Origin: Bathymodiolus platifrons methanotrophic gill symbiont
GTDB taxonomy: Bacteria > Pseudomonadota > Gammaproteobacteria > Methylococcales > Methylomonadaceae
Assembly: GCF_002189065.1 (NCBI RefSeq)
Contig: NZ_BDMN01000159.1
Location: 1-54,036 of the forward strand
DNA length: 54,036 nt
Direction of reading: 5' to 3'
A program made the translations under genes and the position numbers. Numbering within the stretch: position 1 is the first letter of the stretch; the number at the start of each line of letters is the position of its first letter. Positions 23,827 to 31,943 of the stretch are shown here, in pieces. The notes beneath the pieces were generated by a model that was not told where the DNA came from, did not search any database, and saw nothing but the letters and a program-made list of their open reading frames with translations.

Positions 23827-24900
23827 ATGATGAATTTTGATCGCTCAATGGATGATTTTTTTTATTTTCCATTAAACAAAGAAAAGAAAAGTCTAAATAA
23901 CATAGGTTTGATCATTATGATGAGCCTACTATTTTTTGGCGTCATTCCAAGGGGACAGGCACACTCTTTTAATGAAATTATCTCTTTCGGAGACAGCCTA
24001 ACCGATATCGGTAATGTTTCAGGTTTGACTCAAGAAGGCTCAAGCCCCGTCATTGATGGCTATTATAAAGAGACTCATTTTTGTGACAATGTCCTGTGGG
24101 TTGAGCAACTGGCAGAATACTGGGAATTGCCTACACGCACCCCTGGGCGCGGTGGCACTACATCACTATCGCCGCAGCCCTTAGGTAATACTTGGGCATG
24201 GGGCGGCTCTGAGGCCTCAGATAGCGCCATACAGCCACCAGGTGTCACAGAGCTTATTCCTAATTTGCTCACCGAAGTTTCTGAGTATCTTAATCACAAC
24301 GAACCAAATAATTCTACTCTCTTTGCAATTTGGTCAGGTGCTAATAATCTTTTGGAAGGTAGAAAGTTTGGCCCTTTGGCAGCCATCGATGCGGTTAATG
24401 CGGTCACGCAATCAATGATTGACTTGGAACAGAGAGGTGCCCGACACTTTCTGATATTCAACCTGCCAAAACTCGGAGACACTCCGAAAGGACAAAGTGA
24501 CATCTGGGTCAGGGATGCTGCAGATATCTACTCGTTACTTTACAACATAGAGCTCAAGGAACAGTTACGAAAATTTCGTCGTGATCGAAACTTCAAAGGA
24601 CGCATCTATCTCGTTGATACATACACAAAACTTAAACTAATCGTTGACACAGTTAATTCGGGTGAAACCTACACACCAACTTTTTTTGTTCCTGGACCAC
24701 CTGTTTCTATTACTAATGTGAGGGGTATGGCGCTAGATGTATTTAATGAAACAGGAACATATCCAAACAATTATCTTTTTTGGGATGACCTTCACCCAAC
24801 TACAGTAACCCACCAGATTATTGTAGGCCTTATATTACAAGCCACTCAGGCTAGGCGCGCCATGCTACCTCACGAAATTCCGGGACTCCTGTCGCCGTAA
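23827..24900 (+). CDS. Secreted GDSL/SGNH esterase with repeat-encoded C-terminus
   Basis: 357 residues. The hydrophobic segment at 26-46 (LIIMMSLLFFGVIPRGQAH) is a signal peptide; an internal ATG at residue 31 or 32 is an alternative start. Block I is ISFGDSLTDIGN with nucleophile S57, the block III-like segment is AIWSGANNLL, and block V is WDDLHPT at about 319-325 with the catalytic D and H. Conserved glycine and asparagine positions of SGNH hydrolases are therefore present. Expected role: extracellular lipase or acyl esterase. After QAT the last 16 residues (ARRAMLPHEIPGLLSP) and stop come from the GGCGCGCC-ended repeat, so a short native tail is lost. Confidence 0.87.
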   Translation: MMNFDRSMDDFFYFPLNKEKKSLNNIGLIIMMSLLFFGVIPRGQAHSFNEIISFGDSLTDIGNVSGLTQEGSSPVIDGYYKETHFCDNVLWVEQLAEYWELPTRTPGRGGTTSLSPQPLGNTWAWGGSEASDSAIQPPGVTELIPNLLTEVSEYLNHNEPNNSTLFAIWSGANNLLEGRKFGPLAAIDAVNAVTQSMIDLEQRGARHFLIFNLPKLGDTPKGQSDIWVRDAADIYSLLYNIELKEQLRKFRRDRNFKGRIYLVDTYTKLKLIVDTVNSGETYTPTFFVPGPPVSITNVRGMALDVFNETGTYPNNYLFWDDLHPTTVTHQIIVGLILQATQARRAMLPHEIPGLLSP

Positions 24901-25355
24901 TTCGTTCACCTACGCAGCGAATAGGAGAGGTTCTGTCGCATAAAAACAAAATCACCCTATTATCTACGATAATAAGATTCATTTCAGCCACAGAAGATTT
25001 TTATGTTCAATTAAAAATGGTTCTATTTTTCAAGTTATTATTTCCCTGTATATCACATATTACTTGGCTTTAGCACTATATTAGCGTATTTTTAATGATG
25101 GCAGATAAAGTTTTTATCCTGTATGGTGTTTTATCCATTTGTCGCATAAAACAGGTGACTTTTTACACAAACATTTTCTTTGCGACAGAACCCGGGATGA
25201 TAGTCTCCAGAAGGAGCAGGGGAATTTGCCAATTCGAAGTGCGCGATAGCGCGCGAGGGAAGCTAAAATTTTATCCCGAATAGCCGTAGAGCCATTTGTG
25301 GTAGCTATGACTGAGCTGCTTTGTGCTCAGTATGTGGCGGACGCAAGGCGCGCCT
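24853..25355. repeat. GGCGCGCC-ended repeat, copy 2, split by miniature element A
   Basis: AGGCGCGCC at 24853 starts the inverse of the right part of copy 1 (to 24928). Miniature element A follows (24929-25192). Then 25193-25355 reads forward as the left part of copy 1 (GGGATGATAGTCTCCAGAAG...) and ends again with AGGCGCGCCT. The two parts point in opposite directions, so an inversion or recombination between GGCGCGCC ends has occurred. Confidence 0.75.
24929..25192. mobile_element. Miniature element A, full copy
   Basis: 264 bp, GGTTCTGTCGCATAAAAAC to CTTTGCGACAGAACC, same orientation and interior as 754-1026. It lies inside the GGCGCGCC-ended repeat. No target duplication is seen. Confidence 0.8.
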
Positions 25356-25376
25356 GATAGCTATAAAGTACAGTTA

Positions 25377-25744
25377 AACTTGCCATGTATTAGGGATATG
25401 AGTTAAGGTTGTTGACAATAAAACCTGATATTTCCTCTTTCAGGTTTAGAAACAAGCCCCCGAACTTTTAAAGTTTAGGGCTTAAAGGCAAAAAAAAACC
25501 CAAGCATTTTTAAGTGTTTGGGTTTCTTGCCTTTAATAAAGGTTGTGTATGAGTGATACCAGTCACTCACCACAGCTTGAAAGTAAGAGACACACTCTTG
25601 CTATCAAACGAATGTTAATTATATCTTAATTAGCTTCTCATTTGTTAAGCATTTTCGGGTTTTCTTCTCTCCTTTCAAGCTCAGCCCCTATTTTGGAATC
25701 ATGATGTTTTGGAATAGGTCGGGACAGTGTTGCCAATCAAGGAC
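25377..25744. ncRNA. Multi-hairpin element, copy B (inverted relative to copy A)
   Basis: Reverse complement of 14538-14900 over its whole length, with scattered differences. The long-range stem is AGCTTGAAAG (25574-25583) with CTTTCAAGCT (25672-25681). The small hairpin has GAGTGA/TCACTC with a different loop from copy A (GAGTG/CACTC), which supports selection or drift constrained by pairing. The nested hairpin with a T9 run and the two terminal hairpins are kept. The pair bounds the 11-kb defence and secreted-protein block. Confidence 0.5.
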
Positions 25745-25751
25745 TTTGCTA

Positions 25752-25803
25752 GGTTCTGTCGCAAAAAGTGTAAAAACCGACTATATCCTAGTTTTATGCA
25801 TAA
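25752..25803. mobile_element. Miniature element A end remnant
   Basis: GGTTCTGTCGCAAAAAGTGT and the next 30 bases match the inverse of 21298-21349. It replaces the left terminal repeat of the following IS66. Confidence 0.7.
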
Positions 25804-25830
25804 TACCTCCAATTAACTCAGGAGGAATTT

Positions 25831-26172
25831 ATGAGTCCATCTCAAAATAAAGCGGCTATGCAAAATCATATACCGCAATGGCAAGCCAGTCGTTTAACTC
25901 AGGTCGGGTATTGCAAAGCCCATGATATCAAGCCGCATATCTTCAGTTATTACAAAAAGCAATTCAGTTCGCTCGCTCCACCAGTGTTACAAGCCAAGCA
26001 ATTGGTTCCGGTAACACTGGTTGCAGAGGAGATGTTGAACGGATCAGGCGTACCTGCTGATTCATCAGTTATCAAAGTGACTCATTCTAATGGCTTCAGT
26101 CTGGAAATTTGTGCCAGTACAGAACTTGCATCATTAAAGCCGCTACTGAAACTGGTTAGGTCTATCTCATGA
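25831..26172 (+). CDS. tnpA: IS66 accessory protein TnpA
   Basis: 113 residues preceded by CAGGAGGAA. The N-terminus has the HTH-like WQASRLTQVGYCKAHDI seen in IS66 Orf1 proteins, which are needed with TnpB for transposition. The C-terminal part (VIKVTHSNGFSLEICA) is also usual. It overlaps tnpB by the ATGA at 26169, giving translational coupling. Confidence 0.85.
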   Translation: MSPSQNKAAMQNHIPQWQASRLTQVGYCKAHDIKPHIFSYYKKQFSSLAPPVLQAKQLVPVTLVAEEMLNGSGVPADSSVIKVTHSNGFSLEICASTELASLKPLLKLVRSIS

Positions 26173-26525
26173 TAAACGGGCTTGTTGTTAATCAAGTGTT
26201 TTTGGCGACCGGCGTTACTGATATGCGTAAATCTATCAATGGTCTGTCACTGATTGTTTCGGAACAGTTTGGCCATGATCCCTTTGCCGGAAGTATTTTT
26301 GTCTTTTGTAACCGCTCTCGCGATAAACTGAAAATACTCTATTGGGAGTGTAATGGGTTCTGGCTTTATTATCGGCGCCTGGATAAGGGGAAGTTTCAGT
26401 GGCCAACCGAGTTAAACGAACATCCGTTATCATTAACCTTACGTGAATTACACTGGTTACTGGAGGGTTTATCCTATCGGCAAGCGCAAGCTCATACCGC
26501 TATTTCTGGCTTAATAAATAATTGA
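26169..26525 (+). CDS. tnpB: IS66 accessory protein TnpB
   Basis: 118 residues. It contains the highly conserved IS66 Orf2 blocks: VFLATGVTDMRKSINGLSLI, DPFAGSIFVFCNRSRDKLKI and YWECNGFWLYYRRLDKGKFQ. Its start overlaps the tnpA stop (ATGA). The length is normal for the family and no defect is visible. Confidence 0.93.
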   Translation: MINGLVVNQVFLATGVTDMRKSINGLSLIVSEQFGHDPFAGSIFVFCNRSRDKLKILYWECNGFWLYYRRLDKGKFQWPTELNEHPLSLTLRELHWLLEGLSYRQAQAHTAISGLINN

Positions 26526-26613
26526 TTTGTTGCCGTTATTTTACGTGGAAAATATCTAATAAAACAGCCAGTTAAATGATTATTTAACCCTGTTTGGTGG
26601 TATAATAAACACC

Positions 26614-28155
26614 ATGAAATCACTTCCAGACGAGACGAATGTACTGCACAAAATGGTGCTGGACTATCAGTCGACAGTGGATCAATTACAGGAAAAACTG
26701 ACATGGTATGAGGAGCAGTTTCGTCTGTTGCAACATAAGCGTTTTGGCACCTCCAGTGAGAAATGTCCGGGTCAAATGGAGTTGTTTAATGAAGCGGAGT
26801 CCATTCTTGATAGCTTAAAGCAGGATGATTCCGACCCTGAAGAAACCCTAAGCTATCAGCGTAAAAAGCCAGGCCGCAAGCCATTATCCAGAGATATCCC
26901 GCGCGAAGTTATCCGTTATGAATTACCTGAAGCAGAGCGTGTTTGTGCCTGCGGTCATGCATTGCATGAGGCTGGCGAAGACAAGTCAGAGCAGTTAGAA
27001 ATCATTCCTGCCCAGATCAAAGTCATTGAACATATACAGATCAAGTATGGCTGCCGCGCCTGTGAAAATGGCATTATCAGTGCACCAAAACCCGCACAGC
27101 CCATTCCTCGTAGTTTTGCCTCGGCAAGTTTATTAGCTTACATTATTGTCGCCAAGTTCATGGATAGCCTGCCACTTTACCGGCAGGAAACCATTTTCAA
27201 GCGCTTAAGTGTTGACCTTTCTCGTGCCACGCTATCTAACTGGGTATTAAAGTCCGCTGAATTGCTCCAGCCCTTTTATGATCGACTGCATGCTCTGCTG
27301 ATTCTACAGAAGATCCTCCAGGCCGATGAAACAACCTTAAATGTGATTCGGGATGGTCGAGAGACGAAATCGAAATCCTATATGTGGCTCTATCAGAGTG
27401 GTGGGCATGAATCCGAGCACCCGATCGTTTTGTATGATTATCAGTCAACGCGGGCAGGAGCGCATGCTGAAAGCTTCTTGCGGGCCTTTTCAGGTCACTT
27501 GCAGGTAGATGGCTATGCAGGCTATCATGCACTGGCATCAGATGATTGTATCCTCGTGGGGTGTATGGCACATGCGCGGCGTAAATTCGATGAAGCGCTA
27601 AAAGCCCTCCCTAAAGAGAGTCGCAAGAATAAAATGGGGCTGGCTCAAACCGCATTACGTAAGTTTGCCCGACTGTATGCACTTGAAAAACAGATCAAAG
27701 ACCTGACGATAGAGCAACGTTATTTACAGCGTCAGGAAAAAAGCAAACCTTTACTGGAAGAGTTAAAGCAGTGGTGCGATAACAACCTTACCAAGACAGC
27801 AAAGGACAGCGCAATAGGTAAAGCCATTCGTTACACTATTAACCAGTGGGGTAGCTTGATCCGCTATATTGATGACGGTAATATACAAATTGATAATAAT
27901 GCAGCTGAACGGCATATCAAACCGTTTGTGATTGGACGTAAAAACTGGATGTTTAACCAGACACCACGCGGTGCAAATGCCAGCGCACTACTTTACAGTC
28001 TTGTGCAAACAGCCGTTGCTAACAACCTGGAACCTTTTGATTACCTGAAATACCTATTAACTGAACTACCCAAGCTGGGTAGGCATTATAAACCAGAAGC
28101 ACTGGATCAGTTTTTGCCCTGGAACTTGATTGAAAAAATTAAGCCTCTAAAGTAA
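26614..28155 (+). CDS. tnpC: IS66 transposase TnpC
   Basis: 513 residues. A leucine-rich N-terminus (QLQEKLTWYEEQFRLLQHKR) precedes the DUF-type zinc-binding region (CACGHAL; KYGCRACENG). The DDE core has QADETTLNVI, LQVDGYAGYHAL and NNAAERHIKPFVIGRKNW, giving D, D and E in the right order. The final segment (LTELPKLGRH, DQFLPWNL) is the usual IS66 C-terminus. The gene is 88 bases after tnpB and appears intact. Confidence 0.95.
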   Translation: MKSLPDETNVLHKMVLDYQSTVDQLQEKLTWYEEQFRLLQHKRFGTSSEKCPGQMELFNEAESILDSLKQDDSDPEETLSYQRKKPGRKPLSRDIPREVIRYELPEAERVCACGHALHEAGEDKSEQLEIIPAQIKVIEHIQIKYGCRACENGIISAPKPAQPIPRSFASASLLAYIIVAKFMDSLPLYRQETIFKRLSVDLSRATLSNWVLKSAELLQPFYDRLHALLILQKILQADETTLNVIRDGRETKSKSYMWLYQSGGHESEHPIVLYDYQSTRAGAHAESFLRAFSGHLQVDGYAGYHALASDDCILVGCMAHARRKFDEALKALPKESRKNKMGLAQTALRKFARLYALEKQIKDLTIEQRYLQRQEKSKPLLEELKQWCDNNLTKTAKDSAIGKAIRYTINQWGSLIRYIDDGNIQIDNNAAERHIKPFVIGRKNWMFNQTPRGANASALLYSLVQTAVANNLEPFDYLKYLLTELPKLGRHYKPEALDQFLPWNLIEKIKPLK

Positions 28156-28194
28156 TTGGGGTAGCTTGTCTAGGTGGAGAGAATTGACGCTTAC

Positions 28195-28245
28195 AGAATT
28201 ATGATAGCAGATAACGTCGGGAAGGGGGATTTATGCGACAGAACC
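28195..28245. mobile_element. IS6-type 5' end remnant
   Basis: AGAATTATGATAGCAGATAA up to TTATGCGACAGAACC is the same as 36128-36178, the transposase 5' end of the complete IS6-type element. It directly follows the IS66 right end. Confidence 0.75.
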
Positions 28246-28434
28246 ATAACTACTACTTAAAACAATAAAAGATATACAGCTAGCTATATAAATATACTAC
28301 TAACAATTAAGCTATCCGCTTACTTTAGATAGCTATCCTGCTACTCTCTTAATAAGATAGTTTAATAGCTATCTATCTTTATTTGATAGCGTTCTAGCTA
28401 TCTATATATCTTTTATTATTTAGGAGTTTAAAAA
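28246..28434. promoter_or_regulatory. GATAG-repeat cluster upstream of parA (candidate centromere/operator)
   Basis: The leader contains AGCTATCC, AGATAGCTATCC, GATAG, ATAGCTATCTATC, TTGATAGCG and AGCTATCTAT, that is, the unit GATAG or its inverse at least eight times between about 28310 and 28406. Clustered short repeats in front of parA are typical of parS and partition operators. The Shine-Dalgarno TTTAGGAG precedes the ATG at 28435. Confidence 0.6.
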
Positions 28435-29145
28435 ATGACTACAATTGTTTTTGCATCCTCGAAAGGAGGGGCAGGGAAGACAACCGCCGCCGTTGTTTTA
28501 ACTGGGGAGCTTGCCAGACTTGGGGCAAGTAAAAATATTAAAGTGACATTAATAGACGCAGACCCGAATCAGCATAGCGCGGAATGGGCTTTAAAAGATG
28601 GATGCCCCGCTAATATTGTTTTAAAAAGCTCTGATGAAGATACTTTGTTAGATGATATAGAACAAGCACAAGAGCAAAGCGGCTTTGTGGTTGTTGATCT
28701 TGAGGGGACGGCTAATATAAGCGTTACCCATGCCATACATTGCGCTGATTTGGTTGTTTTACCGTGTCAGGGTTCGCATTATGACGCTAAAGAAGTGGTT
28801 AAAACTATTAAGTTGATTAGATCACAAAGTAAAATTGCGCGGCGTAATATTCCTTTTTCTATCTTAATGACCAGAACAAACCCAGCCATACAGCCGCGAG
28901 GATTAAAGGATATATTAAGCAAATTCGATCAAGCGGGATTTGATATTTTTAAATGTAGCCTGATTGAGCGCGAGGCGTTCCGCGCTATTATTTCTTTTGG
29001 TGGTATTGTGAATGATTTAGATAAAAAGCAAGTGTCAGGAATTGAAAAAGCCGCGCAAAATGCCTTTGCTTATGCTCATGAGGTAATCAATAAAATTAAG
29101 GGCTACAATCAGGATGAAGAAAAAAGGAGTGCTAAACATGGGTAA
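28435..29145 (+). CDS. parA: ParA-family partition ATPase
   Basis: 236 residues. Deviant Walker A KGGAGKTT at 10-17 with the signature lysine; Walker A' LIDADPNQHSAEW; Walker B VVVDLEGTANI; then LPCQGSHYDAKEV. It is short, without an N-terminal HTH, like type Ib ParA and VirC1. Such ATPases bind nonspecific DNA and position plasmids with a partner bound at the centromere; the partner is probably the next gene, which overlaps by 8 bases. The GATAG cluster lies upstream. Apparently intact. Confidence 0.9.
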   Translation: MTTIVFASSKGGAGKTTAAVVLTGELARLGASKNIKVTLIDADPNQHSAEWALKDGCPANIVLKSSDEDTLLDDIEQAQEQSGFVVVDLEGTANISVTHAIHCADLVVLPCQGSHYDAKEVVKTIKLIRSQSKIARRNIPFSILMTRTNPAIQPRGLKDILSKFDQAGFDIFKCSLIEREAFRAIISFGGIVNDLDKKQVSGIEKAAQNAFAYAHEVINKIKGYNQDEEKRSAKHG

Positions 29146-29506
29146 AGAAAGAACAGGGCTAGGGATAGAGGAAATAGACCCAGAGGATACTTTAGACCTT
29201 GAGGAAGTTATAAGCAGCTCTAAAGGACATTCACGAAGCAATGCAAGTGAGGCAGAAATTAAAACCGCATCCGAAAAAGCAGGATTTCCCAGTAGACAGC
29301 CCAGATCAAAAAGGGTACGGCCTAAGTCACCTTATACGGTACAAAGCAATTTAAAAACGCGGGCAGGGGTTAAGGAATTATTTCAAGAGATAGGCGCAAG
29401 GCTGGAAATTTTCGATCAAGAAACTTTTGAAAGGGCTTTAGTTGCCTTACTTGAAAAAGAGAAAATGAAGGACTTAGAAAAAGAATTTAGGGGGCTTATC
29501 AAATGA
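29138..29506 (+). CDS. Small partition partner (ParB/ParG-like), family not recognised
   Basis: 122 residues from the ATG at 29138, inside the end of parA and preceded by AAAAAAGGAGTGC. The N-terminal half is acidic then low-complexity and basic (FPSRQPRSKRVRPKSPYTVQ), which could bind DNA. The C-terminal half is helical (LFQEIGARLEIFDQETFERA, ALLEKEKMKDLEKEF). This is the layout of small centromere-binding partners of type Ib ParA, but I do not recognise a named family. It overlaps the next gene by ATGA. Role inferred from context. Confidence 0.7.
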   Translation: MGKERTGLGIEEIDPEDTLDLEEVISSSKGHSRSNASEAEIKTASEKAGFPSRQPRSKRVRPKSPYTVQSNLKTRAGVKELFQEIGARLEIFDQETFERALVALLEKEKMKDLEKEFRGLIK

Positions 29507-30449
29507 CCGTAATTAAGAAAAAATCAGTTAAAAAGGCGGTTAAAAAACCCCCAAGTAAGGCCATTAAAAGTCTTCAATATGATTTGTTTTCTCAATTTTT
29601 AGCTAAGGATGAAAGCGAGGTTTCCAACACGGTTGAATATTGGGAACGTATCCCTAAATATTTTCTGTCAGCGCAGGAGCAAAATAAGCTTAGAACGGCG
29701 GAAGGACTAGCACAGCTCTATAGTTATGAATATAAAGTAAAAGATAAGCACGGTAATATTTTACCTTATTCAATTGATATTCAACCCGCTTTAATTAAGC
29801 AGTCTGATGGAAAAGGAAAGGCATTTTTCCCAACTAAAGCCGAGGAAATTATAGAGGAAGTTTTAAAAAAAATATTCACTGAGCAAAATCTAGGAGTGCA
29901 TGACCCTAGAAAGGTTGAAAGCTGGGTGAAATTCAGTTACTCGATGATTCGCCGAGAATTGAAAAATAAAGGCTGTGAGCGGAAATATTCACAGATTAAG
30001 CATAGCCTTGAAGTAATGAGCAAATGCGTTTTAACAGTCTATGAGGATGGAAAAGAAATTTATATAGGTTCTATTTTACAAGATTATTGCAGTGTGGATA
30101 GGGCGGAATATTTAGCCGATACAGAGGCGTTACACGTTGCTAGATTTCCTATTTTTATTTCCCATGCAGTTAATACCTTACAAGCAAGACAGTTTAATTA
30201 TGCGCGTTTTTTGGGCTGTGAGGAACAGCTTACACGATGGATTTATAAACGGCTGATAAATCGTTTTGTAAATGCTAATTATATGAATACTTATCATTTT
30301 TTATATTCGGATATGATTCTCTACAGCAAAGGGATATTGACTATATCAATGCTCAAGCCGTGATAATGGCGCAAGAGGTTGGGAAAGTTGTTAGCGCAAG
30401 CGAAGCCCTAAGATATATCATTCAAAGAGACAGGAGCGCGAAAGTATGA
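29503..30449 (+). pseudogene. Plasmid replication-type protein, frameshifted near its end
   Basis: The start overlaps the previous stop (ATGA). Residues 1-30 are basic (KKKSVKKAVKKPPSKAIKSL), then YDLFSQFLAKDESEVSNTVEYWERIPKYF. The middle has winged-helix-like IRRELKNKGCERKYSQIKHSLEVMSKCVLTVYEDGKE, as in plasmid initiators. The frame stops at 30363, but a second frame from about 30320 reads QQRDIDYINAQAVIMAQEV to a TGA at 30447-30449 that overlaps the next ATG (GTATGA). That end restores the tight spacing of the operon, so a single-base error or mutation is likely. Probably a replication initiator; exact family not known. Confidence 0.65.
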
Positions 30450-31090
30450 AAGGTATAGTAATAGTTGGAACTAAGGGCGGAGTAGGGAAAACTTCTATAG
30501 CCCATCTTTTAGCGTTAGGCGCAGCATGGAAGAATACCCCTGCTTATTTAATGCACACAGACGACAGAGAGCCTATAGAGGTTAATGGGCGGCCTTATAT
30601 GTATTATGATGCAAGACAACCAGAAACCCTATCGACTCTAATGGGTGCAGCCATTAATAGTGATGGTTTTTGCATTGTTGATAGCGGTGGTAATCGCCCC
30701 AAGTTTGATAAATGGATAGCGGAAAGCGTTGATCTTGTTTTAATGCCTGTTATCCCAGACCCCGAAGGCGTGGACATGGCAATAAAACATATGCAACAAC
30801 TAGAAGAGTACGGGGCTAAAAATGTAAGGTTCATTATGAATATGGTATCAAGTAATGAAAATGAACATTTACGCGACTTTAGGGAATATTTTTCTAAGCT
30901 TCCAGAGGGGAAGATTATCGGAAAAATTAAGAAAGTGGCAGCCGTTAAACGATTACGAGAAAGTGATATAGAGCCTTTTAAAACGCCGCCTAGTAATGTT
31001 AATAACCTATCAAGAACATTATATTTTACCGTTAAAGCAGCCCTTGAGAAAATTGAGAAAAGCGAAGGAAAAGAAACAGAAGCGGCATAG
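30446..31090 (+). CDS. Second ParA/MinD-like ATPase
   Basis: 214 residues. Walker A KGGVGKTS at 10-17, Walker B FCIVDSGGNRPKFD, and LVLMPVIPDPEGVDMAI. It differs from the first parA in the A' region (MHTDDREPIEV) and lacks DxD. Such ATPases occur beside replication genes in mobilisation or copy-control modules; here it is translationally coupled to the Rep-like gene. A role in partition or in regulating the initiator is inference. A 32-base palindrome at 31088-31119 begins at the stop codon. Confidence 0.82.
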   Translation: MKGIVIVGTKGGVGKTSIAHLLALGAAWKNTPAYLMHTDDREPIEVNGRPYMYYDARQPETLSTLMGAAINSDGFCIVDSGGNRPKFDKWIAESVDLVLMPVIPDPEGVDMAIKHMQQLEEYGAKNVRFIMNMVSSNENEHLRDFREYFSKLPEGKIIGKIKKVAAVKRLRESDIEPFKTPPSNVNNLSRTLYFTVKAALEKIEKSEGKETEAA

Positions 31091-31119
31091 TATGAAGGTA
31101 TGATCATACTTTCATACTA
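31088..31119. terminator. 32-bp palindrome after the second parA
   Basis: The arms TAGTATGAAGGTATGA and TCATACTTTCATACTA pair along all 16 positions except one (G31097 with T31110). It starts at the stop codon of the ATPase. The lack of a T run makes an operator for the next gene as likely as a terminator. Confidence 0.55.
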
Positions 31120-31187
31120 TCTTACTTTAATTTGTTTCAGGTCGAACCAAAGAACCGTAAACGAACCATTCAAAAGGAGGTCATAGC

Positions 31188-31667
31188 ATGATTGAATTAT
31201 CAAAGGCATGTGTTAAGCAGCTTGATATAAAAGACGCTGTACTTATGCCTTATTATGATAGTAGCGACCCGCGATATTTTGATAAAGGGAAAAAGTTTGA
31301 CAAGGGGAAAAAGAAAATGGTTAAAAAGGTAATAAAAAAGCCGCCAAGCAAGGTTATTAAAAGCGTTCAAATGGATTTGTTTAGTCAGTTCATAACAAAT
31401 GACCTTGAAAGCGTTTCAAATACGGTTGAGCTTTGGGAGAGCATACCCAAGTATTTTTTTACCCCTGCACAAGTTGAGAAATTACGCACACCAACAGGCC
31501 ATGCAGACCCCTATGAGCAGCCTTATAATTCTGAATTAAGAAAAGAAGTATCAATAGCATTTAAAGACAATGAGATTTTCAAAGGTGCTCAAATCACTGC
31601 AATTTCATTGGAAGATGAAATAAGCCGAGTTGAGCAGTTAGAAAATTTAGAATTTGAAACCAATTAA
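31188..31667 (+). CDS. Truncated paralogue of the Rep-like protein
   Basis: 159 residues with AAAGGAGG ahead of the ATG. Residues 44-115 repeat the start of the protein at 29503 (MVKKVIKKPPSKVIKSVQ; MDLFSQFITNDLESVSNTV; LWESIPKYFFTPAQVEKLRT). After that the winged-helix part is absent and an unrelated short tail follows (KEVSIAFKDNEIFKGAQIT). Residues 1-43 are an extra N-terminus with a repeated KGKKFDKGKKK. It may be a regulator that competes with the full protein, or a decaying duplicate. Confidence 0.65.
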   Translation: MIELSKACVKQLDIKDAVLMPYYDSSDPRYFDKGKKFDKGKKKMVKKVIKKPPSKVIKSVQMDLFSQFITNDLESVSNTVELWESIPKYFFTPAQVEKLRTPTGHADPYEQPYNSELRKEVSIAFKDNEIFKGAQITAISLEDEISRVEQLENLEFETN

Positions 31668-31680
31668 CGGAGTTTAAAAA

Positions 31681-31890
31681 ATGATAAATCTATTAGCATT
31701 ACTGGCACTTGTTCTTTCGTCAGTTTTTTATTTTAAAAAACCTCACTCAAATATCTCGCGTTTTTTTACTGCTCTTTTTGTTCTTTTTTTTAGTTTAAGT
31801 GGTTATTTAATTGGCGGTGGTGTTCTTGCTTTTGCTTTCTTTGTCGGTATCGTTTTGTTGGTTTTATCATTAATACTTTTACCGTCTTGA
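31681..31890 (+). CDS. Small membrane protein
   Basis: 69 residues, 13 bases after the previous stop, with CGGAG upstream. Two or three hydrophobic segments cover most of it (LLALLALVLSSVFYF; FFTALFVLFFSLSGYLI; VLAFAFFVGIVLLVLSLILL) separated by a short basic loop (KKPHSNISR). There is no homologue I can name. Possibly the last gene of the plasmid operon. Confidence 0.6.
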   Translation: MINLLALLALVLSSVFYFKKPHSNISRFFTALFVLFFSLSGYLIGGGVLAFAFFVGIVLLVLSLILLPS

Positions 31891-31943
31891 TTTTTCTTAG
31901 CAAACTTCATTTTAGTGACGTAATACGGTTCATCTCCAAATAG

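Larger units (their letters stand above)
25804..28194 (+). mobile_element. IS66-family element, left end missing
   Basis: Three genes in the standard IS66 order are followed by the right terminal repeat GGGTAGCTTGTCTAGGTGGA to GACGCTTAC (ends 28194). The matching left repeat (GTAAGCGTC...) is not found; the left side abuts a miniature element A remnant. Without it the element is probably immobile although its genes look intact. Confidence 0.88.

Noticed and set aside
25095-25283. Small open frame over miniature element A and the GGCGCGCC repeat
   Set aside because: It crosses the junction of two repeats; no such protein is read in other copies.
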